A stretch of DNA of 64,000 nt from Granulicella rosea (GCF_900188085.1 NZ_FZOU01000001.1:1054001-1118000); one strand, 5' to 3'; shown: positions 31,091 to 40,778, counted from the first letter of the stretch. The notes: generated from the letters alone by a model not told the origin. Made by a program: numbers and translations.

Positions 31091-32359
31091 TTGAAGCAGT
31101 TTGTCCTGGCGGCGTTTTCTCTTTCTCTTTTTGTCTTCGCGAATGGATGTGGTGGAGGATCTTCCGCTGCTGGCTCCGTTCCGACATCCGGGCAGATCTG
31201 GGTTGCATCCTGGGCGGATGCGCCAAGCTCGCTTACAGGCGGAGCAAGTTCGGAGCAGACGTTTCGAGAGATCGTAAAACCCAGCGTGGGCAGCCGAGGA
31301 ACGGTTCGACTGCACTTCTCGAACTACTTTGGAACAGCCGCGGTTCAACTGGGTAGCGTGCACATCGGTAAGCAGACCGCGACGGCTGGCGTCAGTGGCG
31401 ATACGGCCGTGACCTTTGGCGGTCTTGGAGCGGTGTCGATTCCAGCCGGCAGCACCGTCGTATCGGACAATGTAACGCTGAACTTTTCCTATGGCGATGT
31501 GTTGAGCGTCACGGAGTATGTCAGCGGATCATGGACTAACCTGACCGCGCATGCGCAGGGAACCAATATCGTCACGAGTTATGCAACGGCCAAAAATGCC
31601 GGAGACAAAACATCCGACACGTTAGGCGCGGCATTTACTCAAACCACCTTCAATACCTATCTTCTGGATCGTATCGATGTCTATGGGGGATACAAGGAGA
31701 CGATTGCGGCTTTTGGCAGCTCGACAACGGACGGTTATAACTCTGGTCTCGACCTGCATATGACCTATCCCGAGCAACTCGCCGCGGCTCTTCATGCTGC
31801 CGGCCACGATGACATCGCGGTGGCGAATGTCGGTATCGGTGGAACCACGGTGCTGGGTTCCACGCCGACCGCGGGCGTCAATCGATTTGTACGCGACGTA
31901 ACAGCGCTGCCCGGCGTCACGTCGGTGATCGACTATCTCGGCGCCAATGATTTACGGGATAACTGCGTGGCGGCCGCTGCGGTGATCACAGGCAAGCAGA
32001 GCATCATTACGATGGCGCATGCAGCCGGTCTGAAGATCTATGAGGGAATTACAGCGCCATCGACATACTGTGGCGCCCAGAATCCCGGCGGGTTCGGAAC
32101 ACGATATGCGCAGGGATCTGGAGAAGAGGCGCAGCGCTTTCTGCTCAATACCTGGCAGATGTCTAGCGGGGCAAGTGTCGTGAATGGGGTTACCGTCCAG
32201 GCGCCAGCGTCGGATGGTACGATCGACTTCAACGCAGCGATCGTAGACCCCGCCAATCTAAGTTACATGCTCCCCGCGCTCGATTCGGGAGACGATATCC
32301 ATCCCAATCCGACCGGTTACCTGGCGATGGTGAAGGCGATTCCTCTTACTCTTTTTTGA
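31091..32359 (+). CDS. SGNH/GDSL-family hydrolase, predicted lipoprotein
   Basis: 422 residues from TTG 31091; no in-frame ATG is near the signal sequence and AGGT lies 5 nt upstream. The signal peptide ends in a lipobox (FANGC, Cys20). An N-terminal beta-rich domain (about 35-190) precedes the hydrolase: block I is FGSSTTDGYNSG (Ser nucleophile, GSS instead of GDS), block III GANDLRDN, block V SGDDIHPNPTGY (Asp/His). It probably de-esterifies glycan or lipid substrates at the cell envelope. A second family member with the same GSSTTDG block lies at 59949. Stands alone between the KdpE-like gene and the GAF protein. Confidence 0.83.
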   Translation: MKQFVLAAFSLSLFVFANGCGGGSSAAGSVPTSGQIWVASWADAPSSLTGGASSEQTFREIVKPSVGSRGTVRLHFSNYFGTAAVQLGSVHIGKQTATAGVSGDTAVTFGGLGAVSIPAGSTVVSDNVTLNFSYGDVLSVTEYVSGSWTNLTAHAQGTNIVTSYATAKNAGDKTSDTLGAAFTQTTFNTYLLDRIDVYGGYKETIAAFGSSTTDGYNSGLDLHMTYPEQLAAALHAAGHDDIAVANVGIGGTTVLGSTPTAGVNRFVRDVTALPGVTSVIDYLGANDLRDNCVAAAAVITGKQSIITMAHAAGLKIYEGITAPSTYCGAQNPGGFGTRYAQGSGEEAQRFLLNTWQMSSGASVVNGVTVQAPASDGTIDFNAAIVDPANLSYMLPALDSGDDIHPNPTGYLAMVKAIPLTLF

Positions 32360-32542
32360 AGCTCGCGTACCTGCCGCATGGATGGTTGATTTACGACATT
32401 GGCGAGTTTGGCGGTCTGTTAGCCACGCCTGCCGATCCGCCGCCTGCGCAAGCCGTAAACCATGAAGCTGCAGGGTTCGGGATTGGGCTTGGCTCTTCAA
32501 GGGCTTGTATCGCCAACCCGATCCTGTTAGATACTAGGTAGC

Positions 32543-33034
32543 ATGTCGCACACACACTTTTCCATGATTCGATCTTCGTTGCTGGAACGCTTCCGCGAAC
32601 TTACGGCCTCCGCCGTCTCCTTCCAGGCCTTGCAGCAGAGTGTTGTCGAGGAGCTGTCGTCCAAGCTGCCACACTATAGCTGGACCGGTTTCTACATGCT
32701 CGATCCCAACGACTCCGGGACTCTTGTGCTAGGACCGTTCGTCGGCGATCCCACGCCGCATGTTCGCATCCCCGTGACGCAGGGCATCTGCGGAGCCGCC
32801 GTGGCGACGGGTGAAACAGTCATCGTCGATGATGTGAACGCCGATCCGCGTTATCTCTCTTGTTCCATCAAGACGAAGTCCGAGATCGTCGTCCCGATCC
32901 ATGTCCACGGAAAAGTCATCGGCGAGATCGACATCGATAGCCATGATCCCGCCGCCTTCACAGGCGAAGACCAAGTCTTGCTTGAGGAGACGGCGCGTCT
33001 GCTGGGAGACTACCTGGAGCAACACTCCGACTAG
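32543..33034 (+). CDS. GAF-domain protein, probable free methionine-(R)-sulfoxide reductase
   Basis: 163 residues comprising a single GAF domain. LVLGPFVGDPTPHVRIP, GICGAA (Cys83) and YLSCSIKTKSEIVVP (Cys107), then GEIDIDS, match fRMsr (YebR/MsrC), in which the corresponding cysteines reduce free Met-R-sulfoxide and are recycled by thioredoxin. It lacks membrane helices. Its stop overlaps the convergent CHY zinc-finger gene by 4 nt. Antioxidant role inferred from the family. Confidence 0.82.
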   Translation: MSHTHFSMIRSSLLERFRELTASAVSFQALQQSVVEELSSKLPHYSWTGFYMLDPNDSGTLVLGPFVGDPTPHVRIPVTQGICGAAVATGETVIVDDVNADPRYLSCSIKTKSEIVVPIHVHGKVIGEIDIDSHDPAAFTGEDQVLLEETARLLGDYLEQHSD

Positions 33035-33363
33035 ATCGTCTCGAAGTAAAAATGATAGTGATGGCGGCAGCCTGGATTGAAGCGGGCTCCGCAGCCTGGG
33101 CATACATTGGAGCAGGCAAGATACTGTCTGACCGTCAGCTCCAATCCACATGCTCCGCACAAAACGGCTGGGGTGTCCCATTCGCGATGCGGCCAGACCT
33201 CGACTGCGTGGCCGGCCAAAGCATCGTGGCAATCCTTGCAGGCGTAGTAGCTGCCGCAGCACTTCATCTTGATGGCGATGATATCGATAGGAGAGTTGTA
33301 GTGCGCGCAGCGAGTCTGGGCGTCCAGCCCTACTCCACGTACCTGGGGACGAGGCTCTATCAT
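33031..33363 (-). CDS. CHY zinc-finger protein
   Basis: 110 residues. The pattern TRCAHYNSPIDIIAIKMKCC, YACKDCHD, HREW, LCGACG, CSNVCPGCGARFNPGCRHHYH matches the CHY zinc finger, with about a dozen Cys/His ligands for two or three zinc ions. In bacteria these small proteins are uncharacterised. It is divergent from the M24 peptidase (41 bp apart) and its 3' end overlaps the GAF gene. Confidence 0.9.
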   Translation of the reverse strand: MIEPRPQVRGVGLDAQTRCAHYNSPIDIIAIKMKCCGSYYACKDCHDALAGHAVEVWPHREWDTPAVLCGACGLELTVRQYLACSNVCPGCGARFNPGCRHHYHFYFETI

Positions 33364-33404
33364 GTCTATAGATTAGTGCAACAGATCTTCCTGGGGAGAC
33401 GTGC

Positions 33405-34094
33405 ATGACGATTACCGAAGAGCGACGCGCCGCCGAACTGCTCGACGCTCAGAAAAAGGCCGAAGCGTTGTTTCACGAGGTCGAAGCGCGCGGCCTGATT
33501 CGCCCAAACATCACAGAGACTACCCTGAACGCGGACATCTATGCGCTTGCCAAGGAGATGTATGGCATCAGCACATACTGGCACAAGCGCATTGTCCGGG
33601 CGGGGAGGAACACCCTGCTTCCATACGCCGACAACCCGCCCGATCTGACCATCGCAGAGGATGACATTCTCTTCCTCGACCTGGGGCCGGTTTTCGAGAC
33701 ATGGGAGGCGGACTTCGGCAGAACCTTTGTCATCGGTAACGATCCATTGAAACGCAAGATGCAGCAGGATATTGCCCAGGCCTTCGCCGAGGGCAAGCGT
33801 TACTTCCATGCAACGCCAGAGATCACGAGTAGCCAGCTCTTTCACTATGCCGTCTCGCTGGCGGAAAAGTTTGGCTGGGAGTTCGGCGGTCCCATCGCCG
33901 GCCATCTCATCGGTCAGTTTCCGCACGAAAGAATCCCCGATGACAAGGTGAGCCTGTATGTTCATCCGAAAAGCGACCTGCTCATGCGCTCGCTCGACGA
34001 GCATGGGCAAAGACGTCACTGGATTCTGGAGATTCACTTCATCGACCGAGAGCATGAGATCGGCGGATTCTACGAAGAGCTGCTTGCGGTGTAA
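33405..34094 (+). CDS. M24-family metallopeptidase (pita-bread fold)
   Basis: 229 residues from ATG 33405, preceded by GGGGAGA about 5 nt upstream. The five metal ligands of the family are in place: FLDLGP and ADFGRT (two Asp, 11 apart), AGHLIG (His), LEIHF and FYEELL (Glu). It lacks the N-terminal creatinase-like domain of Xaa-Pro dipeptidases, so it is a short form; substrate unknown. Ends 36 bp from convergent nrdB. Confidence 0.85.
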   Translation: MTITEERRAAELLDAQKKAEALFHEVEARGLIRPNITETTLNADIYALAKEMYGISTYWHKRIVRAGRNTLLPYADNPPDLTIAEDDILFLDLGPVFETWEADFGRTFVIGNDPLKRKMQQDIAQAFAEGKRYFHATPEITSSQLFHYAVSLAEKFGWEFGGPIAGHLIGQFPHERIPDDKVSLYVHPKSDLLMRSLDEHGQRRHWILEIHFIDREHEIGGFYEELLAV

Positions 34095-34130
34095 GCCGGT
34101 TCGTTCGAATCGCGCCGATCGTTCGGCTCG

Positions 34131-35267
34131 TTAGTCCCAACCTAAAGAGCCGCCGTTCTGGTACTCGATGACGCGCGTCTCGAAGAAGTTTTTCTCCTTC
34201 TTCAGATCCATCGCCTCGGACATCCACGGGAAGGGGTTATCGGTGGTGGGGAAGACCTGCTCCAGACCGATCTGTCCGCAGCGGCGATTGGCGATGAAGT
34301 GCATGTACTGTTCGCACAGTGCTGCGCTCAGTCCAAGGAAGCCGTTGGGCATGGTGTCTCGTCCGTACGCAGCCTCCAACTCCGCGGCGGAACGGATCAT
34401 GCCGCGCACCTCTTCCTGAAACGCCGCGGTCCAGAGGTGCGGGTTCTCGTGCTTGATCTGGTTGATGACGTCGATGCCGAAGTTCAGATGGATGGATTCA
34501 TCGCGCAGGATGTACTGGTACTGCTCGGCGATGCCGATCATCTTGTTGCGCCGGCCGAGCGATAGAATCTGCGCGAAGCCCGTATAAAACCACATGCCTT
34601 CGAAGACGACATAGAAGGCGATGAGGTCGCGCAGGAAGGCCTGATCGTTGAGTGTCGTGCCGGTCTCGAACTGTGGGTTGCTCAGGTGCTCGGTGTACTG
34701 GATCGCCCATGCGGCCTTCTTCGTGATGGACGGCACCTCGCGGTACATGTTGAAGAGCTCGCCCTCGTCGAGGCCAAGGCTTTCGACGATGTACTGAAAG
34801 GTGTGCGTATGCACGGCCTCTTCAAACGCCTGCCGCAGCAGGTACTGGCGGCACTCCGGGTTGGTAAGGTGGCGATAGATCGCGAGCACGATGTTGTTCG
34901 CCACCAGCGACTCCGATGCGGCGAAGAAGCCGAGGTTGCGCTTGATCGCGCGACGCTCGTCAGGCGTCAGGCCGTTCGGACTCTTCCAGAGCGCGATGTC
35001 GGCCTGCATGGAGATCTCGGTCGGCATCCAGTGGTTGTTGCAACCGGAGAGATACTTTTCCCAAGCCCAGCGATACTTCAGCGGCAGCAGCTGATTCACA
35101 TCGGCGCGGCAGTTGATCATCGCCTTGTCTTCCACGCTGACGCGGCCGTTGCGGGCCACGTCGTCGCTGAAGCCCTGGCTCTCTTTCGTGGCGGGTTCTG
35201 TAGCGGCCGGAGGCTCCATCACAGCCACCGGCGTCTCTTCGATCGTGTCGTTCCAATCAAGCATCAT
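34131..35267 (-). CDS. nrdB: Ribonucleotide reductase beta subunit, class Ic-like
   Basis: 378 residues. The di-metal ligands can be assigned: Glu119 (FAASESLV, where class Ia has Asp), Glu150 and His153 ([10 protein letters not shown]), Glu223 (VFEGMWF), Glu257 and His260 ([10 protein letters not shown]). The position that carries the radical tyrosine in class Ia (four residues after the first His) is Phe157. Glu in place of the first Asp together with Phe at the Tyr site is the signature of Chlamydia-type class Ic subunits, which use a Mn/Fe cofactor instead of a tyrosyl radical. The C-terminal peptide that docks to alpha ends GGSLGWD. Second gene of a riboswitch-controlled operon, 27 bp after nrdA. 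Confidence 0.93.
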   Translation of the reverse strand: MMLDWNDTIEETPVAVMEPPAATEPATKESQGFSDDVARNGRVSVEDKAMINCRADVNQLLPLKYRWAWEKYLSGCNNHWMPTEISMQADIALWKSPNGLTPDERRAIKRNLGFFAASESLVANNIVLAIYRHLTNPECRQYLLRQAFEEAVHTHTFQYIVESLGLDEGELFNMYREVPSITKKAAWAIQYTEHLSNPQFETGTTLNDQAFLRDLIAFYVVFEGMWFYTGFAQILSLGRRNKMIGIAEQYQYILRDESIHLNFGIDVINQIKHENPHLWTAAFQEEVRGMIRSAAELEAAYGRDTMPNGFLGLSAALCEQYMHFIANRRCGQIGLEQVFPTTDNPFPWMSEAMDLKKEKNFFETRVIEYQNGGSLGWD

Positions 35268-35294
35268 GTGTCCTTTCGTTCGCGCAGGCCGGAT

Positions 35295-38144
35295 TTACTG
35301 GCATGCCTCGCAGGTGGGATCGTCGATCGCGCACATCTTCGGCGAGACAGCGACAGAGACCGCGTTGAGCTTGCCGTCGGTGCGCGTCATGGTCGACTTC
35401 TCGACGTGCGTCGCACTGCGCGAGCGCAGGTAATAGGTTGTCTTCAGCCCCGCATGCCACGCCTCGCGATAGAGCATGTCGAGCTTGCGCCCGCTTGCCT
35501 GCGCGATGTAAAGGTTCAAGGACTGCGCCTGATCGATCCACTTCTGCCGCTGCGCCGCCGCCTGGATCAGCCACGTCGGCTCGACCTCGAACGAGGTTGC
35601 GTAGAGCCGCTTCAACTCATCGGGTACGCGGTCGATGGGGCCGAGGCTTCCATCGAAGTACTTCAGGTCGCTGATCATCACCTCGTCCCAGATATCGAGC
35701 TTCTTCAGATCGCGCACGAGCGATGCATTGACGACCGTGAAGTCGCCGGACATGTTCGACTTCACGAAGAGGTTCTGATATGTCGGCTCGATAGACTGCG
35801 TGACGCCGCAGATATTCGAGATGGTCGCCGTCGGCGCGATCGCCAGCGTGTTCGAGTTGCGCATGCCGATGGTCTTTACGCGCTCGCGCAGTGCGCCCCA
35901 GTCGAGCGTCGACGTGCGGCTCACCTGCAGCTCGTGCTTGCGGTTCTTCTGCAGCAGTTCGATGGAGTCGAGCGGAAGGATGCCCTGGCTCCACAGCGAG
36001 CCTTCGAAGGTCGCATAGCGTCCGCGCTCCGCGGCGAGATCGACCGAGGCGGAGATGGCGTGGAAGCTGACGAGCTCCATGCTCTCATCGGCGAAACGCA
36101 CAGCCTCGGGCGTTGAGAAGGGAATACGCAGCGCATAGAGCGCGTCCTGATATCCCATGACGCCGAGCCCGACAGGCCGATGGCGCAGGTTCGAGTAGCG
36201 CGCCTCCGGCACCGTGTAGAAGTTGATGTCGATGACGTTGTCGAGCATGCGCATCGCGGTGTGTACGGTCTTCTTCAACCGCGCCTGATCGATGCCCGCA
36301 GACGTTACATGGTTGGCGAGATTGACCGAGCCGAGGTTGCAGACCGCGATCTCTTTGTTGCTCGTGTTGAGCGTGATCTCGGTGCACAGGTTCGACGAAT
36401 GCACGACGCCGGCGTGCTGTTGCGGCGAACGCAGGTTGCATGGATCCTTGAACGTAATCCAAGGATGACCGGTCTCGAAGATCATGGTCAGCATGCGGCG
36501 CCAGAGTTCGACGGCGCGCAGCGTCTTCGTCACGCGCATCTCGCCGCGTGCGGCCTTGGCTTCGTAATACGCATAGCGTTCGGCGAAGGCATTTCCGTAG
36601 AGATCATGCAGGTCCGGCGCCTCGTCGGGCGAGAAGAGCGTCCAGTGCGCATCGGCCTCCACGCGTTCGAGGAAGAGGTCGGGTACCCAGTTGGCGGTGT
36701 TCATGTCGTGCGTGCGACGGCGGTCGTCGCCGGTGTTCTTGCGCAGGTCGAGGAACTCCTCGATGTCGACGTGCCACGTTTCGAGGTAGCCGCAAACCGC
36801 GCCCTTGCGCTTGCCGCCCTGGTTCACCGCGATGGCCGTATCGTTCGCGACCTTGAGGAAGGGAACGAGCCCCTGGGACTCGCCGTTGGTGCCGCGAATG
36901 TGCGCGCCGAGACCGCGCACGCCGCTCCAGTCGTTGCCCAGACCGCCCGCATACTTCGAGAGCAGGGCGTTGTCCTTAATCGCTTTGAAGATGCCGTCGA
37001 GGTCATCTGCAATCGTGGTAAGGAAGCATGAGGAGAGCTGTGGACGCAGCGTGCCCGCGTTGAAGAGGGTCGGCGTCGAGCACATGAAGTCGAACGAAGA
37101 GAGCAGCTCGTAAAACTCGATGGCGCGCGCCTCGCGGTCGATCTCTCGCGCGGCCAGACCCATCGACACGCGCATGAAGAAGGCCTGCGGCAGCTCGTAG
37201 CGAACGCCGTTCGTATGCAGGAAGTAGCGGTCGTAGAGCGTCTGCAGACCGAGGAACTGGAAGTTGCGATCGCGCTCCGGCTTCAGCGCCGCAGCCAGTC
37301 TCGTCAGGTCGTAGCTGCCCAGCTCCTTGTCCAGCATCTCAAGCTCGATGCCGCGACGGACGAACTCTGGAAAGTATTCCGCATACTTCATGTCGCTGTG
37401 CTTCTGCGAGAGATGCAGCGCGCCGGGCAGCACATAAGCCAACGCCTCGTCGCGCAGATTGTTCAGCAGCAGGCGCGCGCTCACATACGCATAGTTCGGT
37501 TCCTGCTCGACGAGCGCACGCGCCGCCATGGTCTGCGCGAGTCCAAGCTCCTTCAACAGAATGCCGTCGTAAAGATTGCGGCGAACTTCATTCATGACGG
37601 CATCGACCGAGACGCCATCGAGACCTTCGCAGGCAAGTGCGATCACCTGTTCGAGCGCCGCCTCATCCAGCGGCTCCAGGCGGTCGTCCTGCATCCGCAC
37701 CTTCAGGCTGGACTGCGCGACAGGGTGTGCGTTCAGCTCGACCTTGCGGCGTTCCTGCGCGCGCTCTTCGCGATAGAGCACATAGGCGCGCGCGATCTTA
37801 TGATCGCCGCTGCGCATCAGCGCGAGCTCCACCTGGTCCTGAATATCTTCGATATGGATGGCGCGTGCCGGGTCGGCGCGACGGCTGAGCGTCTCGACGA
37901 TCTGCTGGGTCAGCGTGTCGACCGCCTCGTGAATGCGCCGCGAGGCCGTGGCGCCCGAGCCTTCCACCGCGACGAAGGCCTTCGTGATCGCAACCGAGAT
38001 CTTGCTGGGGTCGAATGCGGAGAAGGAGCCATTGCGGCGAATGACCTGAAAGGCCGCCGGTGCGTTGTGAATGGAGCCGTAGCCAGGCGTGGAGTCGGCT
38101 GCCGTTGGGGAGGTGGGTGCGAAGTCGATAGCGGATGCGGCCAT
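35295..38144 (-). CDS. nrdA: Ribonucleoside-diphosphate reductase alpha subunit
   Basis: 949 residues from ATG 38144, with AGGAG 8 nt upstream. Reduces ribonucleoside diphosphates to deoxy forms. Two N-terminal ATP-cone-like modules are visible: VIRRNGSFSAFDPSKISVAI (from about 42) and VRMQDDRLEPLDEAALEQVI; the second is less canonical. Catalytic barrel: CSTPTLFNAGTLRPQLSSCF (active-site Cys), NLCTEITLN (radical Cys with Asn and Glu). The C-terminal swinging arm has CEACQ. Paired ATP cones suggest strong dATP feedback. The long leader contains a cobalamin riboswitch, so expression should fall when B12 is plentiful. Confidence 0.95.
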   Translation of the reverse strand: MAASAIDFAPTSPTAADSTPGYGSIHNAPAAFQVIRRNGSFSAFDPSKISVAITKAFVAVEGSGATASRRIHEAVDTLTQQIVETLSRRADPARAIHIEDIQDQVELALMRSGDHKIARAYVLYREERAQERRKVELNAHPVAQSSLKVRMQDDRLEPLDEAALEQVIALACEGLDGVSVDAVMNEVRRNLYDGILLKELGLAQTMAARALVEQEPNYAYVSARLLLNNLRDEALAYVLPGALHLSQKHSDMKYAEYFPEFVRRGIELEMLDKELGSYDLTRLAAALKPERDRNFQFLGLQTLYDRYFLHTNGVRYELPQAFFMRVSMGLAAREIDREARAIEFYELLSSFDFMCSTPTLFNAGTLRPQLSSCFLTTIADDLDGIFKAIKDNALLSKYAGGLGNDWSGVRGLGAHIRGTNGESQGLVPFLKVANDTAIAVNQGGKRKGAVCGYLETWHVDIEEFLDLRKNTGDDRRRTHDMNTANWVPDLFLERVEADAHWTLFSPDEAPDLHDLYGNAFAERYAYYEAKAARGEMRVTKTLRAVELWRRMLTMIFETGHPWITFKDPCNLRSPQQHAGVVHSSNLCTEITLNTSNKEIAVCNLGSVNLANHVTSAGIDQARLKKTVHTAMRMLDNVIDINFYTVPEARYSNLRHRPVGLGVMGYQDALYALRIPFSTPEAVRFADESMELVSFHAISASVDLAAERGRYATFEGSLWSQGILPLDSIELLQKNRKHELQVSRTSTLDWGALRERVKTIGMRNSNTLAIAPTATISNICGVTQSIEPTYQNLFVKSNMSGDFTVVNASLVRDLKKLDIWDEVMISDLKYFDGSLGPIDRVPDELKRLYATSFEVEPTWLIQAAAQRQKWIDQAQSLNLYIAQASGRKLDMLYREAWHAGLKTTYYLRSRSATHVEKSTMTRTDGKLNAVSVAVSPKMCAIDDPTCEACQ

Positions 38145-38244
38145 GGCTGAATCTCCTTGGCCCCAGAGGCTTGCGAAGAGACAACGGACGGAGCCACGCC
38201 GAGCGGCGCAGAGGTGCGTTGCCACTTCGCCTCCCCTCGGAGGC

Positions 38245-38420
38245 GCGAGCGAATGTCTCCATGGCAGGTCTTCGGACTCTGCAGGTTCAACCCTACTTGC
38301 CGGACTTCCCGGAGCATGTGCCCCAGTGTCATCCCGGCGTTCGTACCTGCTTACCGCTGCGGGGCAGCTCCGGATTTTCGCCGGATTCCCTTTTCATTCT
38401 CCTCGCGGAGAAACCCTGGA
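38245..38420 (-). promoter_or_regulatory. Cobalamin (adenosylcobalamin-type) riboswitch in the nrdAB leader
   Basis: On the minus strand the core elements appear in order: AAAAGGGAATCCGG, GGAGCTGCCCCGCAGCGGTA (38354-38374 region), AAGCAGG, a GACACTG motif close to the GCCACTG consensus, and the B12 box AGAGTCCGAAGACCTGCC at 38263-38280. Between the box and the nrdA ATG is a 7-bp hairpin CGCCTCC/GGAGGCG (38228-38245), a possible expression platform. Outer limits are approximate. Cobalamin riboswitches ahead of B12-independent RNRs are known from other bacteria; here that fits a repressing switch on a class I enzyme. Confidence 0.93.
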
Positions 38421-38501
38421 GTTACTACCATATCTTGCGCCGCATTGTGCTGCAAGCCTACTGCTTGTGGATATGTGGCCTCCGACCCATCGCAGCACGG
38501 C

Positions 38502-40778
38502 TTACGGAGCGACGGCGAAGTCCTTGTGCAGGGAGGCCGTCGAGCTATCGCCGACCCATAGATCGAACGCACCCGGTTCGAGCGTGAAGGTCTTCGTGGC
38601 GGAGCTCCAGTAGGTCAGCGCGGAGGCCGGCAGCATCAGATCCACGGAGCGTGTCTCGCCCGCTGCGAGATGAATCTTGGCGAAGGCCTTCAGTTCACGC
38701 ACGGGGCGGGAGTTGCTGCCTGCGCGCTGATGCGTGTAGAGCTGCACGACCTCGTCGCCCGCAACCGCGCCCTGATTCTTCACCGTCACCCGCGCCTTCA
38801 GCGCTTCACCAGGATGAAGCGTGCTCTTATCGATCTGCAGGTTGTCGAGTGTGAAGCGCGTATAGCTCAGGCCAAAGCCGAAGGGGTAAAGCGGCGCCGA
38901 AGACTCATCCCAGTAGCGCGTGTCCGGCGACTCCGGAATCTGCGTCAGGTTGGCGCTGTAAAAGAGAGGAAGCTGTCCGACGGAGCGCGGCCAGCTCACG
39001 GTCAGCTTGCCGGATGGAGCGGCGTCGCCGAAGAGAAGATTCGCCGCCGCGTTGCCGCCCTCCGTGCCGGGATACCAGAGGTTCAGGATGGCGGGCACAT
39101 GCTCCGAGGCCCACGTGATGTCCAGCGGACGGCCCGTCATCAGCACCAGCACGATAGGTTTGCCGGTGGCGACGGCTGCCTCCAACAACTGCTGTTGCTT
39201 GCCGGGAAGCGTGAGGTTGGCACGACTGGCGCGTTCGCCATTCATGTTCTGCGCCTCGCCCAGTACGAGGATGGCGACGTCGGCCTGCTTCACCAGATCG
39301 ATGGCATGCGCGAACTCGGCGTTGCGTGCATCGTCGGTCAGCAACGTGGGCTTCGGCTCGGGCGCCTGTTCGTCGAAGATGGACGCGTTGCCGCGCTGTA
39401 TCTCGACGCCTTTGGTGGTGAGGATCGTGGTATTGGGCAGCTTGGCCTTCAGGCCTTCGGCAAGAGTGACCGTGTCCGCGGGAGTCGCGTGCAGGCTCCA
39501 GGAACCAAGCGTGTCCACCTTGGAATCCGCAAGCGGCCCGATGAGCGCGATGGTTTTCGTGGACTTGCTGAGCGGCAGGATGCCACCCTCGTTGCGCAGC
39601 AGAATCGCGCTCTGTTCGGCGGCGTGTCGCGCGCCTTCGCGCTGGGCGATCGAAAGCGTCTCCGTCTTGTAGCGATCGAGCGAGACATAAGGATCGGTGA
39701 AGAGGCCAAGCCGATACTTCATCTCGAGGATCGGGCGCACGGCTTCATCCAGCTTCGTCCTGTCGATTCTTCCGGCACTCAGCAAGGCGGGCAGTTGCGC
39801 ACGATAGAGCGCGCTGGTCATCTCCATGTTCACGCCGGCATCGAATGCGCGAAGAGCGGCATCCGATGCGTTGGCGGTATAGCCATGAACGGTCAGGCTC
39901 TTGACCGCATCCCAGTCGCTGACGACGAAGCCCTTGAAGCCCCACTCGTCGCGCAACAGGTCATGCAACAGCCAGCGGTTGCCCGAGGCCGGTACGCCGT
40001 TCAGATCCATGTAAGCCGACATCACCGTCGCGGCGCCGGCGTCGATGGCGGCTCGATACGGTCGCAGATAGACGTTGTGCAACAGCTCGTCTGAAAGGTC
40101 GACGGACTCATAGTCGCGTCCGCCGGGCGCGGCGCCGTAGCCGCCCAGATGTTTCACCGAAGCGAGCACGTGGTGCGGCGCGCCGACGTATGCGCCCTGG
40201 AAGCCGCGAACCTGCGCAGCGGCCATCTGTTCGCCGAGGTAAGGATCTTCGCCCGCGCTCTCCATGATGCGTCCCCAGCGTGGGTCGCGTGCGATGTCGA
40301 CCATGGGCGAGAAGGCCCAGTTGACGCCCGCCGCGCTGGCCTCGCGTGCGGCCATGGCCTGCACGCTCTCGACCAGCGCCGGATCCCACGAAGACGCGAG
40401 CGCCAGCGGAATCGGGTTGATGGTGCGGAAGCCGTGAATGACGTCGTAGCCGAAGAGCAGCGGAATGTGATGCGGCGACTGCGTGACCGCGATGCGCTGC
40501 AGCTCGTTGATGCGCTCCGGATCGGTGAGGAAGAGAAACGATCCGATCTGCCCTTTGCGTGTAAGTTCATCGGCCTGGGCCTTTGAGGTATATTGGCCCG
40601 CGGCCTGCTCGAGCTGGCCGATCTTCTCCTCGGACGACATCTCCGACAGCAGCTTCGCGACGAAGCGCTGAACCTCTGCGTCCTTCGGCTTTACCTGTCC
40701 CTCTGCTTGCGTACCGCAGGACAGCGCGACAGCCGCAACGATTGCGGCCATAGTCGGAGAGGAGATCTTTCGCTTCAT
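38502..40778 (-). CDS. bglX: Periplasmic beta-glucosidase, GH3
   Basis: 758 residues from ATG 40778 (AAGGA upstream). Signal peptide about 1-26. The GH3 barrel includes LLFGYDVIHGFRTINPIPLA and WAFSPMVDIARDPRWGRIME, with substrate-binding KHLGGYGA and nucleophile Asp288 (FVVSDWDAVK). The C-terminal alpha/beta sandwich (about 390-620) contains VLGEAQNMNGERASR, and a fibronectin-III-like domain ends the protein (about 670-750). The order matches E. coli BglX. Last gene of the GH30-receptor-GH3 run (91 bp after the receptor); probably releases glucose from beta-linked oligosaccharides in the periplasm. Confidence 0.92.
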   Translation of the reverse strand: MKRKISSPTMAAIVAAVALSCGTQAEGQVKPKDAEVQRFVAKLLSEMSSEEKIGQLEQAAGQYTSKAQADELTRKGQIGSFLFLTDPERINELQRIAVTQSPHHIPLLFGYDVIHGFRTINPIPLALASSWDPALVESVQAMAAREASAAGVNWAFSPMVDIARDPRWGRIMESAGEDPYLGEQMAAAQVRGFQGAYVGAPHHVLASVKHLGGYGAAPGGRDYESVDLSDELLHNVYLRPYRAAIDAGAATVMSAYMDLNGVPASGNRWLLHDLLRDEWGFKGFVVSDWDAVKSLTVHGYTANASDAALRAFDAGVNMEMTSALYRAQLPALLSAGRIDRTKLDEAVRPILEMKYRLGLFTDPYVSLDRYKTETLSIAQREGARHAAEQSAILLRNEGGILPLSKSTKTIALIGPLADSKVDTLGSWSLHATPADTVTLAEGLKAKLPNTTILTTKGVEIQRGNASIFDEQAPEPKPTLLTDDARNAEFAHAIDLVKQADVAILVLGEAQNMNGERASRANLTLPGKQQQLLEAAVATGKPIVLVLMTGRPLDITWASEHVPAILNLWYPGTEGGNAAANLLFGDAAPSGKLTVSWPRSVGQLPLFYSANLTQIPESPDTRYWDESSAPLYPFGFGLSYTRFTLDNLQIDKSTLHPGEALKARVTVKNQGAVAGDEVVQLYTHQRAGSNSRPVRELKAFAKIHLAAGETRSVDLMLPASALTYWSSATKTFTLEPGAFDLWVGDSSTASLHKDFAVAP

